Below, piece by piece: positions 58,526 through 64,000 of a stretch of DNA of 64,000 bases. The notes beneath the pieces are model-generated. The model did not search any database, was not told where the DNA came from, and saw nothing but the letters and a program-made list of their open reading frames with translations. Every line of letters starts with the position of its first letter. The first letter of the stretch is position 1. The position numbers and the translations under genes were made by a program. Source of the DNA: JBFFMO01 sp041390025 (GTDB lineage Bacteria > Myxococcota_A > Bradymonadia > Bradymonadales > Bradymonadaceae); assembly GCA_041390025.1 (NCBI GenBank), contig JAWKQR010000026.1:13683-77682 (forward strand). The letters run 5' to 3'.

Positions 58526-58757
58526 CGTGGGCTTCGCCCATTCGGCAAGCGGAGCTTGCCGACCCATGTGGGCTTCGCCCATTCGGCAAGCGGAGCTTGC
58601 CGACCCATGTGGCCATTCGGCAACCGGAGCTTGCCGACCCGTGTGGGCTTCGCCCATTCGGCAACCGGAGCTTGCCGACCCATGTGGCCATTCGGCAACC
58701 GGAGCTTGCCGACCCATGTGGGCTTCGCCCATTCGGCAACCGGAGCTGGCCGACCCA
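58526..58757. repeat. Extragenic hairpin repeat array (locus 3)
   Basis: Six tandem units of about 41 or 33 bp. Full units read GTGGGCTTCGCCCATTCGGC then AAGC-gga-GCTTGCCGACCCAT; units 3 and 5 lack the 8 bases GCTTCGCC and so lose the first hairpin. In units 3 to 6 one stem base differs (AACC...GCTTGCC), giving a mismatch. The array sits in the 328-nt divergent region between recQ and the gene at 58808; the rest of that region shows no feature. Confidence 0.9.
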
Positions 58758-58807
58758 GACAACGAGCCAAGTTGACGTACCGAACGGCTGCGCCCAAGAT
58801 CTGCGGC

Positions 58808-60532
58808 ATGGCTTCCCCACTTCACATCATTAGCCCGACAAGCATCGCGGCCCCGACCCACCGTTTGTGGGTGATGTTCGAAGGTGACGCCCTGGACGTT
58901 GACCTTCCAAACTGTCGCGTTGATGCGAATCATTTGGTGGCGGAATGGCCCACCGACGTCGAGATCGACGTGCGTGCTGTCCTAAACGCCGCACACAGAA
59001 AGTCGGCGATTCGGTTTTCGTACCTGCAGCCTGCCACGCCCGCTGAGACTCGGCGAATGCCGCCTGGTCCACGGACCACCGCGGTTTTGTCGAGTTTGCA
59101 AAAACCGAGCGCGGATGCGCCCCACGCGGGCTTGTTCACGGATTTGTGCCTCGAGCTCGAGAAATTCTGCCCCGATTTGGTCACGCCAGGCTGGCGGCTC
59201 GTCGACGCTTGGCCGCACACTAACTTGATGATCGAGCGATTGTCGCAACAACGATGCGGCCGCGAAAAGGCGCTTTCGGATGTACTGAACCTGTGTTTGG
59301 AGCGGCAGGTTTTCGAGCCGGGGCTGACTGTCCAAAAACACTTTGGACTGTCGGGCAGTGACGATCCGTTGGCCTTGCTTGAGGTCGCGGTTTTGGGCCA
59401 CGAGCTGCCGGACTCGCCTGCCGCAATTTCGGCGGCGATGACCCGGCTGACCGGCTCTGGTTTGGGGACGCTTGGGTACAAGCTCGCGAAGGCCGGCAAC
59501 TTCCCGGCCGCGTGGGTCGCGTTTGACCATCTGCCGGCAGATCTGTGGGACACCGGTGCCCACACAAATGCCCTATGGGCGATTCAAGCCGACAACTCGG
59601 GGCTTGGGGTGCAACCCGAGCGTGCGCGCAGGTACTTGGAACGCGCGCTCCCCTACGGCACACGAAATCCCGCGATTTACTTCAACGGCGCGTGTGTTTG
59701 CATCGAGCTTGGAGCGGTGGATTCGTGTCTGGCGTGCATCCAAAACGCGGTGCGGTTTAGCGACCACCAGTTGGACGACGCGATTCGCAACGAACCCATG
59801 TTCGCCTCGCTCGTCGGCACACCCGAATTCGAGGCGGCGTTTGACGTCGAGTCCGCGTCCGTCGAACGCGAACGCTTGCGAGCCGCACGCGACGCCGAGC
59901 GCGCGGCGGTGTTTGCGACGTTGGCCGCAGAACTGCCCAAAAGCCGCTTGGCCGCGACCTTGTTGGCGTGGGTCGGTGACATCTCGGGACACGACCAAAC
60001 CATGCTCAAGCGTGTCAAAGGCGCGCTCGCTAGGCCCCCTAAAACCGCCGAAGAGATTGGCTTTTACCCAAGCCGCGACAACACACCGATCGAAAATTGT
60101 TACCGTTTCGCCGTGTCTCAATTGCACGGGGCCGGCCTGTTGATGGCGGCCGAAGACAAGTACAGCGATGGCGTGTTCAAACAGTTTGCCCAACACATCA
60201 CCCTGCCCGACGGTGTCTCGACGTTGCGGCGGCGCCACTTCGATCCGGCTGAATTCCTACCGCTGATGGCACAAATCGATGCCGCGTTTGCGGCGAAAGG
60301 CCTGCGTTTGACGACCGTTTCGACCGGCGGCGGGGACCACATGTATTTCGCGGCGCTCCCCCGTGACGTCGCCGAAAAGTGGCTGAACGTTGTGGTCGCC
60401 ACCACGCATGACGCGCAAAATTTGGGGCTGCGCCCGCCGTGTTGGGGCACGTTGTTCGACCACCTGAGCTACGCGCTCGGGTGGGATGGAAAGCTCGAGG
60501 GCTGGCACGAGCCAGAATGGAAGTCGGCATGA
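58808..60532 (+). CDS. TPR-like repeat protein of unknown function
   Basis: 574 aa, cytoplasmic by composition. Residues 220-330 contain helical repeats and a segment like the TPR end-of-group pattern, LERALPYGTRNPAIYFNGAC, IELGAVDSCLACIQNAVRFS then DAIRNEPMFASLVGTPEFEA. The N- and C-terminal thirds are not recognised; the C-terminal third has STGGGDHMYFAALP. The ATG at 58808 follows the repeat array; the open frame runs back through the array, but those residues are repeat-derived. The stop overlaps the metallophosphatase start in ATGA. Confidence 0.72.
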   Translation: MASPLHIISPTSIAAPTHRLWVMFEGDALDVDLPNCRVDANHLVAEWPTDVEIDVRAVLNAAHRKSAIRFSYLQPATPAETRRMPPGPRTTAVLSSLQKPSADAPHAGLFTDLCLELEKFCPDLVTPGWRLVDAWPHTNLMIERLSQQRCGREKALSDVLNLCLERQVFEPGLTVQKHFGLSGSDDPLALLEVAVLGHELPDSPAAISAAMTRLTGSGLGTLGYKLAKAGNFPAAWVAFDHLPADLWDTGAHTNALWAIQADNSGLGVQPERARRYLERALPYGTRNPAIYFNGACVCIELGAVDSCLACIQNAVRFSDHQLDDAIRNEPMFASLVGTPEFEAAFDVESASVERERLRAARDAERAAVFATLAAELPKSRLAATLLAWVGDISGHDQTMLKRVKGALARPPKTAEEIGFYPSRDNTPIENCYRFAVSQLHGAGLLMAAEDKYSDGVFKQFAQHITLPDGVSTLRRRHFDPAEFLPLMAQIDAAFAAKGLRLTTVSTGGGDHMYFAALPRDVAEKWLNVVVATTHDAQNLGLRPPCWGTLFDHLSYALGWDGKLEGWHEPEWKSA

Positions 60533-61506
60533 AATGGCCCCTGATTTTCCTGGTCATGGGTGTCTGCGCCTGCGACACGTCGCCACCTGCATCACAGGCC
60601 GTTGTGGTGAGTTCCGCCGCTGCAAAAAGCACCCCGACGCAGACCGCGGTTTTGCGCAATTCGGGCCAGATTCGGTTTGTCGCGTTTGGGGACCAGGGAA
60701 CCGGAAGTCCGATGCAACACAAAGTCGCGGCGGCAGTTGGGCAGGTCTGCGAGCGGTTGGGCGGGTGCGATTTCGGGTTGTTGCTCGGCGACAATTTTTA
60801 CGGCTCCGGCGTGGCGAGCATCGACGATCCACAGTGGGTCACCGCGTTCGAAGAACCTTATGGTGCGCTTGGGTTTCCGTTTTATGCGGTGCTTGGAAAC
60901 CACGATCTTGGCGGGGATGGCCTGGGGCTCGACACCGAAAAAGGCAGCTATCAGGTCGCCTACAGCCAAAAAAACCCGCAGTGGAGAATGCCGGCCCGCT
61001 TTTACGATTTTAGCGCCGGCCCGGTGCACTTTGTCGCGCTGGACACGATGGCGATTTTTTACGACCAAGACGACCACCAACGCGAAGCCATCGACGGGAT
61101 GCTGTTGGCGGCCGACACACGGTGGAAAATCGCGTTTGGGCACCATCCGTTTTACTCAAACGGCACCCACGGAAACGCCGGGAATTACAACGGCTGGGCG
61201 TTTGTCCCGGTCGCAAACGGCGAACATGTTCGCACGTTTTTCGAAGACGAAATCTGCGGTCGTGTGGACCTGTATTTGAGTGGCCATGACCACTCTCGGC
61301 AAGATTTGGTGCCCGATTGCCGAGGCACGCAGTTTGTCGTCAGCGGCGCCGGCGCGCGCACAACGGCATTGCCAGGGACCAACAAAACCCACTTCCAGAG
61401 CGACAAAGAAGGTTTTTTGGTCGTCGATGCCACCGACCAATCCCTGACACTTCGCTTTTTTGACGCGAATGGCATGATGGATCATGAGCGGGTGATCATA
61501 CGGTAG
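60529..61506 (+). CDS. Lipoprotein metallophosphoesterase (purple acid phosphatase-like)
   Basis: 325 aa. Lipobox in LIFLVMGVCAC. The calcineurin-like domain has all metal motifs in order: FVAFGDQGTG, LLGDNFYGSG, AVLGNHDLGG, IAFGHHPFYS and LSGHDHSRQ. The spacing fits tartrate-resistant acid phosphatase-type enzymes. It probably hydrolyses phosphomonoesters outside the cytoplasm. It is coupled to the TPR-like gene, and the gene beginning at 63671 shows the same domain start. Confidence 0.87.
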   Translation: MKWPLIFLVMGVCACDTSPPASQAVVVSSAAAKSTPTQTAVLRNSGQIRFVAFGDQGTGSPMQHKVAAAVGQVCERLGGCDFGLLLGDNFYGSGVASIDDPQWVTAFEEPYGALGFPFYAVLGNHDLGGDGLGLDTEKGSYQVAYSQKNPQWRMPARFYDFSAGPVHFVALDTMAIFYDQDDHQREAIDGMLLAADTRWKIAFGHHPFYSNGTHGNAGNYNGWAFVPVANGEHVRTFFEDEICGRVDLYLSGHDHSRQDLVPDCRGTQFVVSGAGARTTALPGTNKTHFQSDKEGFLVVDATDQSLTLRFFDANGMMDHERVIIR

Positions 61507-61530
61507 ACCGGACGACGAGCACGGAGTCTT

Positions 61531-63633
61531 ATGCGATTGCTTCTTCTGAGCGCGGCCCTGCTGGGGTCATGCGCTGCACCAACACGTCAAACCGCGCCGA
61601 TTTTTGATCGCGCGGATGCGTTGCACGAATTCGTCGCGCGTTTGGACACCGAGCCCGGCGCGGTTGTGGTGACCCACCGTTTGGAGATCAACGGCACCGC
61701 ACCGCTGGAGCTGGTGGTCGAGGAGCGATGTGTCCCGCGAAAATGTACATTCGGCGACACGCACCCGGCGTTAACACGTTTTCGGATTTACGACGTCACC
61801 GATCCTCGGGCCCCGGTCGCCATGCACAAGACACCCATTGTTGCTGCACATTTGGCAACTTTGGCCGTGGCCGAATTCGACGGCGCACTGCCGCATGAGC
61901 TCGTGGTTCGAGAAGCCGCCGTTGGCTTCGAGGAGGTCGCCGAAACCGCGTTTTCCTATCGTGGGCTGACGCTTGGCCAAGGGGAGTGGACCGCCTTTGA
62001 TCTTGGGCCGTGCAGTCACGACATCTGGAAAAACGAAGCCACACTGGCGTTGTTCGCTGACGTGGATGACGACGGGGTCTCGCAGTGGATTGCGATGTCC
62101 AAGAACTCACCGTTGAAGGTGTGTGAGCCTGCGAATTTTCAGGGTTATCGCACGCTCGAAAACGTTGACATCGCCGCGGTTCAAGCCGCCTTAAACAAGG
62201 TGCTTGCTGGATCACCGAGTCCCGATGAGGTTTTGGCCCTTGTTTCGGTGTTGGCCGCTGGCGGTGTGGCCCCCACAGGGAGCGAAGCCTACACGGTGCT
62301 GATGGCCGAGTATGAACGGACCGCACAACATGGATTGCCGCTTTGGTCGATCTCGGCCGATGGTCTGGGGTCGTTGAGGATTCGTGAAAAAACGGCATGT
62401 GCAGACGCGCGCTGTTTGGCCGCGCAAACGCGTGAGCTCGCGGTGCAATGGCCAGCCGCACAGGCCATGCGGCAGCAGCTGATTCTGGATGCATTGAGCG
62501 GGCCCGATCGACCCACGGTTGCGGACTGGGCGACCTCCAGAATTCGCGTGGCCAAGACCGCCGAAGAGACGACCGCGTTGACGCGGCTGGCGTGGGGCGC
62601 TGCCGACGGTGAACACCGCTCCGACTGGGCAGAGCGATTGGCCGCAGAACACCTGCAGGTCTTGGCGGAAATGGGCCTTCCTGCAGACGTTGACCCGGAT
62701 GGGCGGGTTGAAATTCAGGCGTCCCATCGCGCGATTGTGGGCCTCGACGCGCTTCTTCAAACTCGGTCCGGAGAGTCACGTGGCTGGGATACAAAAGTGG
62801 CATTTCGTGATTTTTATGAGGGGCTTCGCAAAGATGATGGTCGGTTGGAATCCGCATTGGAGCACCCCGCCTTGGCGCTTGGCCTGTTGCCGTTCATGGT
62901 GGAAGACGGCTGGCTGCCGACCACTTCGGATGCGGCCGACGTGTTCATCGCGAGTTTTGCGCAGATGACACCACCGAGCCTGTCGTCCGAACGCGATGCC
63001 ATTCGAACGTTGCTGCTTCGCGCGTTGGCCAACAGTTCGATCACGGGTGGGAGGGTTTTATTGAACGTCTGTGGCGACGAGCTGACCGACCCGACGGCCA
63101 TCCCATGCAGCGCCGTCTTTGCGCGCGTTCGGGTCGCGTTGGCAACCATGGACGCCTCGTATTTCTTGGCGACCATGTCGATGGACCCGTTGATGTTGGC
63201 GTGGTTGTCGTTGCCTGACGACGACCGGACATGGTGGGTGGCCACGTTGAAAGACGCCGGGCGGGAGCACGAGCTCGCAGAAAAGCTGGCGCGGGTGGAG
63301 ACATATCGCGGCAAACCCCACGCAGTGGATGTGGCCCTTGCCAACATTGGCTACTTCAACCAGGTGTCGCTTCAGTCGAAGCTGGTTCGCGGGGCCGGCA
63401 AGCTCATCGCATCGGAGGGCGCGACCGAGCAGCAGGTGGACGCGCTCAATGCATTCGTCGAAAAAATCCTGCTCGCTGAAACGAGCACCGAGATCACGCT
63501 CGAGGGATTGCGCACATTGGAGGGTCTGCCACGTCTGTCGCCGAGTGTCCGCGAGACCTTGGTGACGATGCGTCAATCCGCCGTCCCCGAGGTCCGAACG
63601 CTTATTGAAGGTCTGTTGAGGCGTCCACAGTGA
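61531..63633 (+). CDS. Large lipoprotein of unknown function
   Basis: 700 aa. Signal peptide MRLLLLSAALLGSC with lipobox LGSC. The N-terminal 200 residues are beta-rich (EINGTAPLELVVEERCVPRK) with a DVDDDGVSQW calcium-loop-like segment near 185. The remaining 500 residues are mainly helical. No family is recognised. It begins 24 nt after the metallophosphatase stop and is likely in the same operon. Confidence 0.72.
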   Translation: MRLLLLSAALLGSCAAPTRQTAPIFDRADALHEFVARLDTEPGAVVVTHRLEINGTAPLELVVEERCVPRKCTFGDTHPALTRFRIYDVTDPRAPVAMHKTPIVAAHLATLAVAEFDGALPHELVVREAAVGFEEVAETAFSYRGLTLGQGEWTAFDLGPCSHDIWKNEATLALFADVDDDGVSQWIAMSKNSPLKVCEPANFQGYRTLENVDIAAVQAALNKVLAGSPSPDEVLALVSVLAAGGVAPTGSEAYTVLMAEYERTAQHGLPLWSISADGLGSLRIREKTACADARCLAAQTRELAVQWPAAQAMRQQLILDALSGPDRPTVADWATSRIRVAKTAEETTALTRLAWGAADGEHRSDWAERLAAEHLQVLAEMGLPADVDPDGRVEIQASHRAIVGLDALLQTRSGESRGWDTKVAFRDFYEGLRKDDGRLESALEHPALALGLLPFMVEDGWLPTTSDAADVFIASFAQMTPPSLSSERDAIRTLLLRALANSSITGGRVLLNVCGDELTDPTAIPCSAVFARVRVALATMDASYFLATMSMDPLMLAWLSLPDDDRTWWVATLKDAGREHELAEKLARVETYRGKPHAVDVALANIGYFNQVSLQSKLVRGAGKLIASEGATEQQVDALNAFVEKILLAETSTEITLEGLRTLEGLPRLSPSVRETLVTMRQSAVPEVRTLIEGLLRRPQ

Positions 63634-63670
63634 TGTGGCATTTCGCGTCACTTTCAGGTAATTCCACCGC

Positions 63671-64000
63671 ATGAAACGCCTACACACCCTAATTTTCGTG
63701 TGCGCCTTGTGCGCGTGTTCTGAGTCCACCGAAGAGACCGTCACCGCGTGTGACGATGGCCAGACCCGCAATCCCATCACGGGCTTGTGTGCGGCACCGA
63801 ATGCCACAAGCAACAACACGACGGGCAACACAAACGCGGCCGACTCCGGCATGGCGGTCGATATGCCAGGCGCGGCGGACGTGGGCATGGACACGGCCGA
63901 AACGCCTGACGCGGCGACCCAACCCGACATGGCAATTGACCCGCCGGACATGGGAAAACCCGTCGAAGACCTGATTCGATTTGTCGCGATCGGCGATACC
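63671..64000 (+). CDS. Lipoprotein with metallophosphoesterase-like start, cut by the window edge
   Basis: The first 110 codons are visible. Signal peptide MKRLHTLIFVCALCAC with lipobox; a linker rich in Asn, Thr, Asp, Met (SGMAVDMPGAADVGMDTAET) follows. Then LIRFVAIGDT begins, which matches the first metal motif FVAFGDQGTG of the phosphatase at 60529. It is probably a second calcineurin-like enzyme, but the domain is outside the window. Confidence 0.62.
   Translation, partial: MKRLHTLIFVCALCACSESTEETVTACDDGQTRNPITGLCAAPNATSNNTTGNTNAADSGMAVDMPGAADVGMDTAETPDAATQPDMAIDPPDMGKPVEDLIRFVAIGDT

Noticed and set aside
58499..58807. N-terminal extension and short frames with repeated HVGFAHSATGACRP-like peptides
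   Set aside because: The peptides are translations of the hairpin repeat array in several frames; the repeats lie between genes and keep pairing rather than coding.
1..64000. tRNA, rRNA, insertion sequences, prophage, replication origin
   Set aside because: The few non-coding gaps were read on both strands; none shows a cloverleaf, rRNA segment, transposase gene or DnaA-box cluster.

Overview
The window is a GC-rich (about 60 %) chromosomal segment from a Gram-negative, flagellated bacterium. It carries outer-ring flagellar genes (flgH, flgI), several lipobox-bearing lipoproteins, and secreted proteins with Asp-rich leaders, a DUF4215-like Cys-rich repeat, a MopE-like metal-binding repeat and an HHH-like segment. 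These point to the former deltaproteobacteria, most likely a Myxococcota/Bradymonadota-type lineage. That placement is inference; there is no rRNA or other taxonomic marker.

Layout. (1) 1-7005: the start of a peptidase T-like gene leaving the window, then a surface-glycan block: GT39-type membrane glycosyltransferase, GT2 glycosyltransferase, WecD-like N-acetyltransferase and an LtaS/sulfatase-fold membrane enzyme on +, converging on WecE aminotransferase on -. WecD and WecE together make TDP-Fuc4NAc. (2) 7067-31141: flagellar block I. The minus-strand operon flgB-flgC-fliE-fliF-fliG-fliH-fliI-motE-fliK-flgD-flgE-small ORF is followed upstream by the sigma54 activator gene, fliD-fliS-fliT-like and fliC, and by a stator/signalling operon motA-motB2-motB1-fliL-fliJ-HK-HDOD-RR. 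The fliM-fliN-fliO operon diverges on +. (3) 31152-34725: a hairpin repeat array and two lipoprotein genes. (4) 34739-49938: flagellar block II on -: fliP-fliQ-fliR-flhB, flhA-flhF-fliA, and flgF-flgG-flgA-flgH / flgI-flgJ-flgM-flgN-flgK-flgL, interrupted by a second repeat array. (5) 50075-64000: a lipoprotein and amidase, then envelope, DNA-repair and lipoprotein genes (BNR protein, PlsC-like, site-2 protease, tandem BRCT protein, a frameshifted recQ, TPR-like protein, metallophosphatase, lipoproteins), with two further repeat loci.

Regulation can be read in the DNA. Five promoters have canonical sigma54 GG-N10-GC elements (flgB, motA, flhA, flgF, flgI). Two more (fliM, fliP) share a GT variant. 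A 15-bp palindrome CGGAA-N5-TTCCG lies upstream of most of them and is a good candidate binding site for the sigma54 activator at 16714-17817. Three sigma28 promoters (TAAA-N15-[G/T]CCGATGA) drive fliD, fliC and, from inside flgJ, flgM. With fliA and flgM present, the window holds a complete sigma54 to sigma28 flagellar cascade. No chemotaxis (che) genes are present.

Most notable: a tandem MotB pair that seems to divide proton-channel and peptidoglycan-binding features, the shared enhancer palindrome, a family of extragenic hairpin repeats with compensatory stem changes, an in-frame UGA at codon 12 of fliK, and three single-base homopolymer deletions in recQ.
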